Assembly (NCBI RefSeq): GCF_008033385.1
Contig: NZ_VOGY01000004.1
Coordinates: 310,001-374,000, forward strand
Source: Algibacter pacificus
GTDB lineage: Bacteria > Bacteroidota > Bacteroidia > Flavobacteriales > Flavobacteriaceae
Length of the DNA: 64,000 nt
Direction of reading: 5' to 3'
Below, in pieces: positions 35,675 through 45,832 of the stretch (its first letter is position 1; each line of letters starts with the position of its first letter). The notes under the pieces are model-generated. The model had not been told where the DNA came from, ran no database searches, and was given only the letters and a program-made list of their open reading frames with translations. Position numbers and translations under genes: made by a program.

Positions 35675-35694
35675 TAGTATAAAAATATTACAAA

Positions 35695-35832
35695 ATGAAA
35701 TGGGATTTTTTCTATGATGAAACTGAAGGTAATGCCAACAGTACTATTAAAGATTGCTATAAGGATATCCAGCTTGTTACAACACCAACAATACTAGTTC
35801 TTTTAGTGACTACTATTTACTATCTACATTAA
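35695..35832 (+). CDS. Small single-helix membrane protein, 45 residues
   Basis: An ATG-to-stop ORF (MKWDFFYDETEGNANSTIKD...) with a polar N-terminal half, a cysteine, and one C-terminal hydrophobic helix (PTILVLLVTTIYYL). It stands between the KdpE-like gene and the TrkH-type transporter, 30 bp upstream of the latter and 20 bp after a -7 box. It could be a small accessory subunit of the transporter, comparable in size and place to KdpF, but I do not recognise a family. Confidence 0.5.
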   Translation: MKWDFFYDETEGNANSTIKDCYKDIQLVTTPTILVLLVTTIYYLH

Positions 35833-35862
35833 ATTTTTACATTTCTAAAATTTAATTTAAAA

Positions 35863-37257
35863 ATGAAAAAAATCAACAAATTACCTATTAGTAACAACAA
35901 CAAAAATAAGCAGAGTAAATGGGGGCAAATTAGAAAACAATACCGTAAATTTCAAATAACTCTATCGCCACAACAAAACTTATTGTATGGTTTTTTATGC
36001 TACATTTTAATAGGTTGGCTCTTGCTATGCTTACCTTTTACACATAAGCAAACAGCTACAGTTCTGGATAACTTATTTATAGCAACATCGGCAGTTTCAA
36101 CAACAGGCTTAGTGCCTGTAAGTATCTTTGATACCTATAACGGGTTAGGCCAACTTATAATCATGTTACTTTTCCAAATTGGTGGTATTGGATACATGAC
36201 GTTCACTTCATTTGTATTACTATCCAAAAAAAGCCCGCTAACACATTGGCATCAGCGCGTTTTAAATGCGGAATTTTCAATGCCCAAGGGTTTTGAAATA
36301 AAAGACTTTTTAAGATCTGTAATTATATTCACAATAATAATTGAAACTTGCGGTGCTTTATGCTTTTACATAGGATTTACGCAAGCAGGTGTTGAACACA
36401 ATTTCGCTATTTGGAGCAGCATTTTTCATAGTGTATCGGCTTTTTGCACGGCAGGATTTGGTCTATATAATGACAGTTTTGAGCAGTTTACCAACAATGC
36501 CTTTATAAATACTACAATTTCAGTTTTAGCAATCTGTGGATCATTAGGTTTTATTGTTGTTACCGACTTGTGGAATAGAGTTTCTGGTAAAACTAAAGCT
36601 GTTACATACACTACTAAAGTAATATTTGGAATTATTACGAGTTTACTTACTATAGGCACTTTTATGATTTATTTTTTTGAGCCATCATTAAATTCCTTTG
36701 GAGAAAACAAACTAATGGTTTCATTTTTTCAATCTATGAGTGCACTAACAACTGTTGGAATTAATACAGTTCCTCTAGGTAATTTCTCTTTAGCTGTTAT
36801 GCTTATTGTAATTTTTCTTATGTATGTAGGTGCTTCTCCCTCTGGAACGGGAGGAGGCATGAAATCTACTACGCTAACTGCAATAATAGCTATTATCTGG
36901 AATAGAATTAGAAACAATAAATCAGCTACTTTTTTCGGGAAAGTAATTCCTCCCGAAAGGCTTTATGTGGCAACGTCAATCTTTATCCTTTATACTACTG
37001 TACTTTTTATCGCTACCTTTCTTTTGGCTTTAACAGAAAATTTTTCGCTTAATCAAATACTTTTTGAAACAACCTCGGCTATTGGAACAGTAGGCCTAAG
37101 CACGGGTATAACAGGAAGCTTATCTTCTTTAGGAAAAATAATTTTAATTATCACCATGTTCATTGGACGACTAGGGGTTTTAACTTTTGGCTTAGCCATA
37201 CTTTCGAGAAGAAAGGTCAATAACACAAAAGCTAAAACATGTGATTTAGCCATTTAA
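35863..37257 (+). CDS. TrkH/KtrB-type potassium transporter
   Basis: 464 residues with eight or more membrane helices and four pore-loop repeats, visible as STTGLVPV, HSVSAFCTAGFGLY, SALTTVGINTVP and SAIGTVGLSTGI; the glycine in each is part of the K+ filter. It imports potassium (or potassium with sodium). The cytosolic nucleotide-binding partner KtrA/TrkA is not encoded nearby. The KdpDE-like pair directly upstream probably controls it, although there is no kdpABC here. Confidence 0.92.
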   Translation: MKKINKLPISNNNKNKQSKWGQIRKQYRKFQITLSPQQNLLYGFLCYILIGWLLLCLPFTHKQTATVLDNLFIATSAVSTTGLVPVSIFDTYNGLGQLIIMLLFQIGGIGYMTFTSFVLLSKKSPLTHWHQRVLNAEFSMPKGFEIKDFLRSVIIFTIIIETCGALCFYIGFTQAGVEHNFAIWSSIFHSVSAFCTAGFGLYNDSFEQFTNNAFINTTISVLAICGSLGFIVVTDLWNRVSGKTKAVTYTTKVIFGIITSLLTIGTFMIYFFEPSLNSFGENKLMVSFFQSMSALTTVGINTVPLGNFSLAVMLIVIFLMYVGASPSGTGGGMKSTTLTAIIAIIWNRIRNNKSATFFGKVIPPERLYVATSIFILYTTVLFIATFLLALTENFSLNQILFETTSAIGTVGLSTGITGSLSSLGKIILIITMFIGRLGVLTFGLAILSRRKVNNTKAKTCDLAI

Positions 37258-37399
37258 AGAAATTTAGAGCTCTTTTAAACTTTTACTAAAACAAGCACCT
37301 GTATAAAAAACATATATTTACATCTTTTTATATAGGTACTTATAAGGTTATAGCACAGATAAAAACTGTTATAAAACTAAATGATACACTTTTTACTCG

Positions 37400-38401
37400 T
37401 TATATTTTTAAAGACCTAAACAAAGTTTTTAATTGCGGACTTGACGGTCTTGGAGCATCGGCATCTACCACCTTTCCTTGTGGATCAATTAAAATAAATC
37501 TTGGTATGCCTGTAACCTTATAAGCGGTTACAAAAGATCTATCTTTTTTCGCAAATAACTGCACACCAGCAAGTTTTTTTTCTGCAATCATATTTTTCCA
37601 TTTGGTATGAGCATTTTCATTATCTATAGAAATACTTACAAACTCAATATTTTTACCGTGATAATCTTTTTCAATTGCTTTTAAAAATGGTATTTCTGCT
37701 AAACAAGGCGCACACCAAGTTGCCCAAAGATCTATATAAATATATTTTCCTTTTAAATCATCTAAGGACGTGCTGCCACCATTATAATTTTCATAATCTA
37801 TAAATTTTGGAGAATCCTTCCCGTTTAAAGCCAATAAAACCCGCTTTTTTCCATACATGCTTTGCAGTTCTTTTTCTAAACTTATCACATCATTTTCTTC
37901 GCTAGTAATAAATGAAGGCTCCAAACCCTTAGTGTTTTTTAATAAGTCTTTAAAAATTCGACTACTTGCTTTTAATTTATCATTAAAAGCAGTTTCGTCC
38001 AGTTTAAACATGGCATCAATATCAAAAACCTCTTCTAATAGCAACGCTTTTTTAGCTAAATAATTACTAGCCTCAGCGCCTTTCCCATCAAAATCTATAG
38101 TTTCATCAAAAGCTTTAGTGTCTAAATTCATATTTATATCAAACCCATTTTTTAAATATAAACGCGCTTGCTCTGCACCATCATATAAAAGAAAAACCCC
38201 AGGCTCAACCTTTAAGGTATCGGAAAAAGTGCCATCGGGATTCACTTTAATCACTTTTGAAAGTTTCCGATTTCTCACCACTAAAGAATCGGAGTTTTTA
38301 TTTGTAATAGTCCCTGAAAAGGTTACAAAATTTTTCGATGTTTCTTGCTTGCAAGATGTAAACACCAGTAATGCGGATACTAAATAAATAAAATGCTTCA
38401 T
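37400..38401 (-). CDS. TlpA-type thioredoxin lipoprotein
   Basis: 333 residues: lipoprotein signal (YLVSALLVFTSC), an N-terminal DUF4369-like beta region, a helical middle and a C-terminal thioredoxin domain with the active site WATWCAPC and a cis-proline in TGIPRF. It should reduce periplasmic disulfides, for example on apocytochromes c. It lies 3 bp downstream of dsbD, which could supply its electrons. The cbb3 haem-c subunits earlier in the window are possible clients. Confidence 0.9.
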   Translation of the reverse strand: MKHFIYLVSALLVFTSCKQETSKNFVTFSGTITNKNSDSLVVRNRKLSKVIKVNPDGTFSDTLKVEPGVFLLYDGAEQARLYLKNGFDINMNLDTKAFDETIDFDGKGAEASNYLAKKALLLEEVFDIDAMFKLDETAFNDKLKASSRIFKDLLKNTKGLEPSFITSEENDVISLEKELQSMYGKKRVLLALNGKDSPKFIDYENYNGGSTSLDDLKGKYIYIDLWATWCAPCLAEIPFLKAIEKDYHGKNIEFVSISIDNENAHTKWKNMIAEKKLAGVQLFAKKDRSFVTAYKVTGIPRFILIDPQGKVVDADAPRPSSPQLKTLFRSLKI

Positions 38402-38404
38402 TTG

Positions 38405-40363
38405 TTATTTTTTAAATTTTGAAATTCCTTCTTGTAACCAATGACGATAGGCATCGACATCTGGTGTATAACTTACCGGATCTAATAAATTATTTTCATT
38501 ATGATCCATTAACACATAAAATGGTTGGGTATTCGCTTTGTATTTTATCGTTTGAAGTTCGCTCCACTTCTGACCGATATACTTTAATTTTTTACCCGGT
38601 TTTAATTTAGAATCGACCACCTCTCCAGCCTCCAATGGGCGTTTATCATCCACATAAAGCGATATTAACACCACATCATTCTTTAAAATATTGAGTACTT
38701 CGGGTTCTGGCCACACGTTTTGTTCCATTTTTCGGCAGTTAACACAGGCCCAACCCGTAAAATCTAACATCACTGGTTTGCCGACTTTTTTAGCGTAAGC
38801 CAAACCGGTATCATAATCGTTAAACGCCAAAATATCGTGAGGCGCTAATACATGAGCCCCTTCGGGTATAACGGCATGGGCACTGGCTACGCCACCTCCT
38901 AATTTTGTAAATCCAACCCCATAAGGCGATTCGCTATAATATTGCGGTGGTGGGAATGCGCTAATTAAATTTAATGGTGCGCCCCAAAGTCCAGGAATCA
39001 TATAAATAGTGAAAGTTAAAACTACCAAACCTAAACCTAATCGCCCCACTGAAATGTGTGGTAACGGCGAATCATGAGGTAACTGAATTTTCCCAAAAAG
39101 ATATAAAGCTAAAGTTCCAAAAACAGCAATCCAAATAGCGATAAATACTTCGCGTTCCAATAAATGACTTTGCATTACTAAATCGGCTTGCGATAAAAAT
39201 TTAAAAGCTAAAGCCAATTCTAAAAATCCTAAAACCACTTTTACTGTATTTAACCAGCCCCCCGATTTTGGTAACGAATTTAACCACCCCGGAAAAGCCG
39301 CAAATAAAGCAAAAGGCAAGGCTATAGCGAATGAAAACCCTAACATCCCAATAATGGGCGCCAAACCGCCTTTGGATGCCGCTTCCACCAACAAGGTTCC
39401 TACAATAGGCCCTGTACAAGAAAATGATACAATAGCTAAAGCCAAGGCCATAAAAAAGATGCCGATAAGTCCACCGCGATCGGCTTGAGAATCGACTTTA
39501 TTCGCCCAAGAATTTGGCAGCATAATTTCGAAAGCCCCTAAAAATGAGGTTGCAAAAATAACCAGTAATAAGAAGAAAACAATATTAAACCAGACATTTG
39601 TAGCGAGTGCATTTAAGGCATCGGCTCCAAATATTCCCGTTACCGCAGTACCTAAAAGCACATAAATAACAATGATACAAATACCATAAATAATGGCGTT
39701 TTTAATACCAACGGCTTTATTTTTACTTTGTTTGGTAAAGAAACTCACCGTCATAGGAATCATAGGAAAAACGCAAGGCGTTAATAAGGCCGCAAAACCA
39801 GATAAAAAGGCGATAAAAAAGATGCCCCACAGTCCTTTTTTAGAACTAGACTCGGTAGCATTGACTGCCGTATCTTGTACTTTTTCTGAGGTTACCGCAA
39901 CGGCACTATCATGAGCTGCTGAAATTTTAAAACTTAAATCCACTTCCGTAGGTGGTAAACAACGCGAATCATCGCAGACCATAAATTCTACAAAGGCGTT
40001 AATGGAGGAAACGCCTTCTGTAAGTCTTACTTTTTGTTTAAAGGTCGCCGATTTTTCGAAGAATTTAATGCGCATCCCGAAAACAGGATCGTCAATGGTG
40101 TGTCCGGCTTCTTCCGAAGTATTCCCCACTATTTTAAACAGACCTTCACTATCATCATAAGTAAAAGTGGTTGGTATAGGGCCATCTTCAGGGACTGTTT
40201 GCGAATACAAATGCCAGCCCGACTCTATATTGGCTTTAGAAATTAATAAATAATCGGTATCCGATAATTTTTCTACAGATGTTTCCCAAGTTACCGGATC
40301 TAAAACTTGAGCTTGGCTTAATAAACCAAATAACAGTGTAAAAAACAAAAATATATGCTTCAT
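38405..40363 (-). CDS. dsbD: Thiol:disulfide interchange protein DsbD
   Basis: 652 residues with signal peptide, N-terminal DsbD-alpha domain (with the Cys pair in [15 protein letters not shown]), eight-helix membrane domain with [15 protein letters not shown] and SCTGPIVG cysteines, and a C-terminal thioredoxin domain with [12 protein letters not shown]. It carries electrons from cytosolic thioredoxin across the inner membrane. It is followed at once by the TlpA-type gene, so both form a reductive pathway for exported proteins. Confidence 0.95.
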   Translation of the reverse strand: MKHIFLFFTLLFGLLSQAQVLDPVTWETSVEKLSDTDYLLISKANIESGWHLYSQTVPEDGPIPTTFTYDDSEGLFKIVGNTSEEAGHTIDDPVFGMRIKFFEKSATFKQKVRLTEGVSSINAFVEFMVCDDSRCLPPTEVDLSFKISAAHDSAVAVTSEKVQDTAVNATESSSKKGLWGIFFIAFLSGFAALLTPCVFPMIPMTVSFFTKQSKNKAVGIKNAIIYGICIIVIYVLLGTAVTGIFGADALNALATNVWFNIVFFLLLVIFATSFLGAFEIMLPNSWANKVDSQADRGGLIGIFFMALALAIVSFSCTGPIVGTLLVEAASKGGLAPIIGMLGFSFAIALPFALFAAFPGWLNSLPKSGGWLNTVKVVLGFLELALAFKFLSQADLVMQSHLLEREVFIAIWIAVFGTLALYLFGKIQLPHDSPLPHISVGRLGLGLVVLTFTIYMIPGLWGAPLNLISAFPPPQYYSESPYGVGFTKLGGGVASAHAVIPEGAHVLAPHDILAFNDYDTGLAYAKKVGKPVMLDFTGWACVNCRKMEQNVWPEPEVLNILKNDVVLISLYVDDKRPLEAGEVVDSKLKPGKKLKYIGQKWSELQTIKYKANTQPFYVLMDHNENNLLDPVSYTPDVDAYRHWLQEGISKFKK

Positions 40364-40976
40364 GTTTTCTAATTAATGATAATGTTCACTACAGTCTCTA
40401 AATTTGATATTACTTTCAAAAAAAAAGTTATATTAAACATTTATTTTAATTTGCTTTCCATAGTAAAAAAAGGCACCTAGTAAAAAAACTTACTCCTAAA
40501 CACTAGGTTAAAACTAAGGTATTTTACCTTCTTCTTTTGATGAATTCTGCTTAATTTTCAATTAAAAATTGAGGTCATACTTTTCTTCTTAACACCACAT
40601 TAAATTGAAAAATATAGCAAGTATACTATATAGAGTAAAGAATAAGCAAATACCCCTAATAAAATTATGTTAAAACTTTATATTGAAGATATAGCTATAG
40701 TATTACAATTTTATTTCAACCTGAAATTTACAATATTTTAAAAGAAAAACAACAGCCTCCAACAATGAACATTTTTAATTTATAAAAGACTAAACCTTAA
40801 GACACCATAGGTGTTCTTGTTTAGTTAACAAACGAAACATGCACCAGATGAAATTGAAAAAAATGATGGATGTCAATAAATCATATCAATTATTTTATTG
40901 AAATGATTAAAGTCATATAAATTTAGCCTAAAGAATGCCAACTTTGCATTATCAATCAGACGAAAATTTTATAAAA
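40364..40976. other. 613-bp divergent intergenic region
   Basis: Separates dsbD from the efflux operon. Apart from the FNR-type promoter at its right end it shows only AT-rich sequence and a weak hairpin, ACCTAGT (40475-40481) with ACTAGGT (40502-40508). I see no supported small gene. Confidence 0.5.
40903..40946 (+). promoter_or_regulatory. FNR-type site plus -7 element of the TolC efflux operon
   Basis: ATGATTAAAGTCAT (40903-40916), exactly 22 nt, then CAACTTTG (40939-40946), one mismatch from TAnnTTTG. Because the -7 box overlaps an ATG at 40935, translation must start downstream; the ATG at 40977 gives a leader of about 25 nt. Confidence 0.7.
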
Positions 40977-42452
40977 ATGAACGATCGGGTTAACACAAAA
41001 AAGGACAAATTATTCATAAAATTAGTTGTTCTAGCCTTAGTTGTGCATACTATTTATGTACCAGCACAAGCACAAAACCTAAGCCTCTCGGAAGCCCTAG
41101 AAATAAGCTATTTCAACAACAACAAAATAAAACAATACCACGAGCGCGTAGAACAAAAAATTTACGAAGACCAAGCAGCCAAAGGCAACTTTTTACCGTC
41201 TATAAATCTATTGGGTGGCTATACCTACCTTAGTAAAAACATCCAAGTGAACAGCTCTCAAATCTCAAGTTCTTTAGATGAATTAGGCGGTAAATACGGT
41301 GCTGCATTTGTAACCGCTTATGGCGATCAAATAGGACTTTCGGGGGTTAGTGCCGAAAGTGTTTTCAGTACGCTAACCAGTGTTTTAGGACAATTTCCAT
41401 CCTATCCCAATATGGAAATCGACAACCAAAAATTCCCCACCGCCGCATTAGTAGCGACCCAGCCCATATTTACTGGTGGAAAAATAATAGCTGCTAAAAA
41501 ATATGCTAAAGCCGAATTGAACGCCGCAACTATAGAACTCACTCAAGTAAAAGACGACATTGCCAACGAACTTATTGAACGGTACTTAAACTTGGTTCTT
41601 ATAAAACAAGTGGTAAAAACCCGTGAAGACGTTTATAACGGCATGCTAAAACACCAAGAACAAGCCAAACGAGCAATTCAATTAGAAATTCTCCCCAAAC
41701 ACGTGCTATTACGAGCACAGGTTGCGGTGGCCAATGCCCAAAAAGATCTAAATAACGACAAAAACAAAGAAGCTTTAGCCCTTATGGCGCTGCGTACCAC
41801 CATGAATGTACAAGACACCGTAGCCTTTAAAGTTATGGATAGCCTAACTTACAAACCCCTTGACTTAGATTTTGAAGCCTTGTTAAATACCGCTTATGAT
41901 AAACAACCGGTTTTAGGTTTAATTAACCAAAAAGAAGCCATGGCCAAACAAGCTCTGGCTTTAGAAAAATCTAAATTCATGCCCAATATAGCCGCATTTG
42001 GTAGTTATAATATGATGCGTGACGAGCTTTCCATTATTCCTCCTAAATTTATTGTGGGTGTGCAAGCTCAAATAAACCTCTTTAATGGCTTTAAAGATTT
42101 CAATCAGTTGAAATCAAAAAAACACTTAAAAAAAGAAGTTCAAAAAGCTAAGGAATATGCATTACAGCAAATTCATTTATTGGTGCAATCCAACTATATA
42201 AATGCTATCAACCAACAAAAACTTTATAACAGCCTTTCGGCCACCGTGGCTTTGGCTAAAGAAAATTTACGAATAAATACCAGACGATTTGAAGAAGGCC
42301 TTGGAAAATCTATCGATGTGATAGATGCCTCACTTCTTTATGAAAAATCGAAAATAGAGCAATTAGCCGCCTTAAACGATTACTACCAATCTATTGCGAA
42401 ACTCTATGCCTCCATTGGAGAACCCGAAAAAATAATCCCTTTGATCAATTAA
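40977..42452 (+). CDS. TolC-family outer-membrane efflux protein
   Basis: 491 residues from the ATG chosen by promoter position. Signal region (KLVVLALVVHTIYVPAQAQ) followed by a TolC fold: LSLSEALEISYFNNNKIKQY, long helical coiled coils, and the second repeat ending RRFEEGLGKSIDVIDASLLYEKSK. It forms the outer-membrane channel for the membrane-fusion protein and ABC-2 permeases encoded next. The upstream ATG at 40935 would overlap the -7 element and is rejected. Confidence 0.92.
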   Translation: MNDRVNTKKDKLFIKLVVLALVVHTIYVPAQAQNLSLSEALEISYFNNNKIKQYHERVEQKIYEDQAAKGNFLPSINLLGGYTYLSKNIQVNSSQISSSLDELGGKYGAAFVTAYGDQIGLSGVSAESVFSTLTSVLGQFPSYPNMEIDNQKFPTAALVATQPIFTGGKIIAAKKYAKAELNAATIELTQVKDDIANELIERYLNLVLIKQVVKTREDVYNGMLKHQEQAKRAIQLEILPKHVLLRAQVAVANAQKDLNNDKNKEALALMALRTTMNVQDTVAFKVMDSLTYKPLDLDFEALLNTAYDKQPVLGLINQKEAMAKQALALEKSKFMPNIAAFGSYNMMRDELSIIPPKFIVGVQAQINLFNGFKDFNQLKSKKHLKKEVQKAKEYALQQIHLLVQSNYINAINQQKLYNSLSATVALAKENLRINTRRFEEGLGKSIDVIDASLLYEKSKIEQLAALNDYYQSIAKLYASIGEPEKIIPLIN

Positions 42453-42460
42453 TAAGCCTC

Positions 42461-43438
42461 ATGATGAAAAAAGTATATATAACCCTAGTCATCCCTATAT
42501 TACTCATTGTTTTTGCTATTGTTTTCTTTTTTATTAAAGCCAACACCGAAGCACAAATTGTTTATTCCGGTATGCTAGAAACCACCGAAATTAATGTCGC
42601 CTCCGAAATTTCGGGGCGCGTGCATACGCTACTTGTAGAAAAAGGCAGCGCGGTAAAAGCAGGTCAACTATTAGCCACCTTGGAGCCCGATATTTTAAAC
42701 GCCAAAAAAGGACAGGCACAAGGGATGGTTAACGCCGCAAAATCCTTGTTCAATAAAGCGGAATACGGCGCTAGGAAAGAAGAAATAAACGCACTTCAAA
42801 ACCAATATCAAATGGCTAAAAGTCAGTTTGATTTTGCTGAAAAAACATACAAACGTTTTCAATCCCTTTACGCCGATAGTATTATTTCTAAACAAGAAAT
42901 GGACGAAGTTCAGTTTAAATACGACGCTGCTAAAGAACAAATGCAGGCAGCCAAATCGGTTTGGGAAATGGCTAAAAAAGGCACCAGAAAAGAAGATCTT
43001 AGCGCAGCTTATGGCAGTTACGAAAGCGCTCAAAGTGCTTATCAAGAAGTAGAAGCTTTTTATGATGAACTTCAAATTGTCGCCCCAAAAGCCGGAATTA
43101 TCAGTAATCAAATTGCCGAAGCTGGAGAAGTAATGGCGGCGGGTTATCCTATTGTTACTATACAAATTCCAGAAGATATCTATGCCATTATGAATATTCG
43201 AGAAGATCAGCTTTCCGAATTTAAAATGGGTCAAATCTATAAAGCCAAAGTGCCTGGCTTAAACCAGGACAGTGTAGAATTTCAAGTGACTTACATCGCA
43301 CCCATGGCCGATTTTGCCACTTGGGTTCCCATTAAAGCCAAAGGCGAATACGAACTCAAAACCTTTGAAATTCATTTAAAACCTCTGGATCGTATTTCAG
43401 AATTAAGACCCGGAATGTCTATTCAAATTTACAAATAA
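42461..43438 (+). CDS. HlyD-family membrane-fusion protein
   Basis: 325 residues: one N-terminal membrane helix (TLVIPILLIVFAIVFFFI), a biotinyl-lipoyl-like domain (ASEISGRVHTLLVEKGSAVKAGQLLATLE), a long coiled-coil hairpin (about residues 85-200) and a beta-barrel end. It links the inner-membrane permeases to the TolC channel. The coiled coil has two similar halves (KKGTRKEDLSAAYGSY echoes KAEYGARKEEINALQN). Gap to the next gene is 4 bp. Confidence 0.93.
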   Translation: MMKKVYITLVIPILLIVFAIVFFFIKANTEAQIVYSGMLETTEINVASEISGRVHTLLVEKGSAVKAGQLLATLEPDILNAKKGQAQGMVNAAKSLFNKAEYGARKEEINALQNQYQMAKSQFDFAEKTYKRFQSLYADSIISKQEMDEVQFKYDAAKEQMQAAKSVWEMAKKGTRKEDLSAAYGSYESAQSAYQEVEAFYDELQIVAPKAGIISNQIAEAGEVMAAGYPIVTIQIPEDIYAIMNIREDQLSEFKMGQIYKAKVPGLNQDSVEFQVTYIAPMADFATWVPIKAKGEYELKTFEIHLKPLDRISELRPGMSIQIYK

Positions 43439-43442
43439 AACC

Positions 43443-44630
43443 ATGTTAAACCACTGGGGAACATATCGGGTTTTTAAACGAGAACTGTGGCGATTAGCGC
43501 AACAAAAATCGATACGAAACCTTTTTATCATCATGCCATTAGTCACGTTTTCCTTGCTAGGTGCAATCTACTACAAAGGCGCATTACGCGAAATCCCAAT
43601 TGCTGTTTACGATAACGACAACAGCACGTTAAGCAGAATCTATATCCGGTCTTTAGAAGCCTCATCGACCTTTAAAGTCTCTCATTATCTCACATCGGAA
43701 GACGTTATAGAACAAGCCTTTGTAAAACATCATGTGGAAGGAATCTTTTACATTCCAAAAGATTTTCATAAAAACGTTTTAAAAAAAACACCGACAAGCA
43801 TACAAGTATATACCAACTCGACTAACATTGTGTTTGGTAATTTAATCTATCGATCGGCCGTACAAATCACCCAATTAGTAAGCGCTTCGGTGCTGGTAAA
43901 ACGTATGGCACCTTTAGGCATAAACCCCAGTAAACTGGCAGGCACCATACTTCCTATTCCTGTAAACACCCGCGCCATAGGCAATCCACAATACAATTAC
44001 AGTTATTATTTAATCCCAGGCTTGTCTATCGTACTCTTACAAATGATTGTGTTTATGGCAGCCTCCAGAGCTTTTAATAATGAGTGGAGCCAAAACAGCT
44101 ATCACAGCTTAGTTGCGGCATCCAAAGGTCGTATATCGACCATGATTTTCGGGAAGTATGTAGCCTTATCCGTGTATAGTTTTGGCCTCTGTGGCTTTGT
44201 TTTAGCCATCCTGTTTCCGGTATTTCATATTCCTATTTATGGGCATATCGGTTCCTTAGCGCTCTTATTATTTTTACTTATTAGCGCCAATATTTTTCTT
44301 GGTTTCGGTGTATCGCTACTCTTTAAAAAAGAAGTCATCGCCCTCGATCTCGCTATTATTTACAATTCACCAGCCTTTGTATTTAGTGGGTTTACCTTTC
44401 CTATTTGGGCCATGCCTTGGTTTAACGCGCAGTACGCCAATATGATACCTTTTACCCACTTTTTAACAGGCTTTCTTAAAATTTATCAGCTGGACACACC
44501 CATCCATTTTATATGGCCCGAAGTTTGGAAATTACTCGTTTTTGTAGGCTTCGCTTTTATATTGATTATAGCCGGAATAACCCTAAACAGAACCCTTATG
44601 TTTCCTGTTGAAAAAAAACCTGCGTTATGA
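43443..44630 (+). CDS. ABC-2 type permease, YhhJ-like
   Basis: 395 residues: one N-terminal helix (LFIIMPLVTFSLLGAIYY), a large extracytoplasmic domain (about 45-175) and five or six C-terminal helices with the ABC-2 pattern (PAFVFSGFTFPIWAMPWFNA). It is a half-transporter of the YhhJ/YbhR type that pairs with the next gene; their stops and starts overlap as ATGA. Exported substrate unknown. Confidence 0.9.
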   Translation: MLNHWGTYRVFKRELWRLAQQKSIRNLFIIMPLVTFSLLGAIYYKGALREIPIAVYDNDNSTLSRIYIRSLEASSTFKVSHYLTSEDVIEQAFVKHHVEGIFYIPKDFHKNVLKKTPTSIQVYTNSTNIVFGNLIYRSAVQITQLVSASVLVKRMAPLGINPSKLAGTILPIPVNTRAIGNPQYNYSYYLIPGLSIVLLQMIVFMAASRAFNNEWSQNSYHSLVAASKGRISTMIFGKYVALSVYSFGLCGFVLAILFPVFHIPIYGHIGSLALLLFLLISANIFLGFGVSLLFKKEVIALDLAIIYNSPAFVFSGFTFPIWAMPWFNAQYANMIPFTHFLTGFLKIYQLDTPIHFIWPEVWKLLVFVGFAFILIIAGITLNRTLMFPVEKKPAL

Positions 44631-45832
44631 ATCTAAAAATAATATGGCAATTAATACAAAAAGAAGCCCTTTTAGTCTTAAATGACAAAAGTATCTTTCT
44701 GGTATTATTTGCTGCGCCCATTTTTTACTTTTTTTTAATGGGATCTACCTATGTTAAAAAGGATGAAGAAAACGTTAGTGTGGGGGTGGTCGATTTAGAT
44801 CACAGTCAAAGTAGTCGGGCCTTTTTAAATAAACTGAATGCCACTCAAAAAGTCAACCTCAGCCATACCTATACCAATGCCTTAGAAGCAAAAAATGGAT
44901 TATCACGTTTTGACGTCCAAGGCTATATAAACATCCCAAACGGTTTTGAAAAAAAACTACGAAGTAAAGCTCCTTCACCTATTGGCTTGGTACTAAACAA
45001 CACACGCTTTTTACCGTCCAATGATATTAATAAAGCCGTGAACCTGGTGGCTTTAGATTACGCCCAAGACTCTCGAAAAGCCTTTTTTAAATCTAAAAAC
45101 ATCGCTCCGGAATTGGCAGAAGACTACGCCGACCCGGTATCCATAGCCGTCCATGCGGTATATAATGCCAATAATAATTACGGCGACTTTTTATTACCCT
45201 TTATACTCTTTTTAATTCTGCACCAAATGCTTTTTATTGGTTTAGCAGAAAGTGCGGCATCCGATCATGAACAAAAAGCTATAAAACGGGATTTTCAAAC
45301 CAGTAAACACAACGTGCTCAATTATATCATCGGAAAAACAAGCCTCTATTTTATCCTATTTATGGCTTATATTTTGTTAGTCTTTTTAGTGGTTTTCCCC
45401 ATTTTAGACTTACCGATACAGGGCAATTTATTCCAACTTATTGGCGTAACCACCCTATTTTTAACAGCCACCATACTTTACAGTTGGTTTTTTGCCTCTT
45501 TTTTTACGTCGCAACTTCGAGCCATGGAAGTGGTCGCCCTAACCTCCTACCCTATTTTTTTAATTACAGGCATCACCTGGCCTATAAATCAAATGCCGTT
45601 GTTTGTGCAGTATATTGCTAACCTTATTCCGTTAAAACCCTTTTTTGTTATTCTGAAAAAATTGGCACTAATGGGTACCGAGACATCGTTTTTTTATACA
45701 GATATCATCCAGCTTTTCGGCTTACTTTTAGGCGCTTATCTTCTCGTGTATTTTAGATGCCGTTATTTACAAAAAACCATCGCCGACGATACAGCAAAAC
45801 CAGTACCCATACTAGAAAACAGCCCTAATTAA
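44627..45832 (+). CDS. ABC-2 type permease, second subunit
   Basis: 401 residues with the same layout as the preceding permease: first helix IFLVLFAAPIFYFFLMGS, periplasmic domain, then helices ending in the YPIFLITGITWPINQMP motif. Probably forms a heterodimer with its neighbour. No ATP-binding subunit is encoded in this operon or nearby. Its last four bases overlap the end of the convergent DUF3575 gene. Confidence 0.9.
   Translation: MNLKIIWQLIQKEALLVLNDKSIFLVLFAAPIFYFFLMGSTYVKKDEENVSVGVVDLDHSQSSRAFLNKLNATQKVNLSHTYTNALEAKNGLSRFDVQGYINIPNGFEKKLRSKAPSPIGLVLNNTRFLPSNDINKAVNLVALDYAQDSRKAFFKSKNIAPELAEDYADPVSIAVHAVYNANNNYGDFLLPFILFLILHQMLFIGLAESAASDHEQKAIKRDFQTSKHNVLNYIIGKTSLYFILFMAYILLVFLVVFPILDLPIQGNLFQLIGVTTLFLTATILYSWFFASFFTSQLRAMEVVALTSYPIFLITGITWPINQMPLFVQYIANLIPLKPFFVILKKLALMGTETSFFYTDIIQLFGLLLGAYLLVYFRCRYLQKTIADDTAKPVPILENSPN

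Noticed and set aside
40376-40389. ATGATAATGTTCAC, near match to the FNR-type palindrome upstream of dsbD
   Set aside because: The right half ends in TCAC, and it lies only 13 bp from the dsbD start, so no -7 element can stand 22 nt downstream outside the gene.
42695-43234. 179-codon open frame on the minus strand opposite the HlyD gene
   Set aside because: Antisense shadow of a well-supported gene with no family resemblance and no start context.
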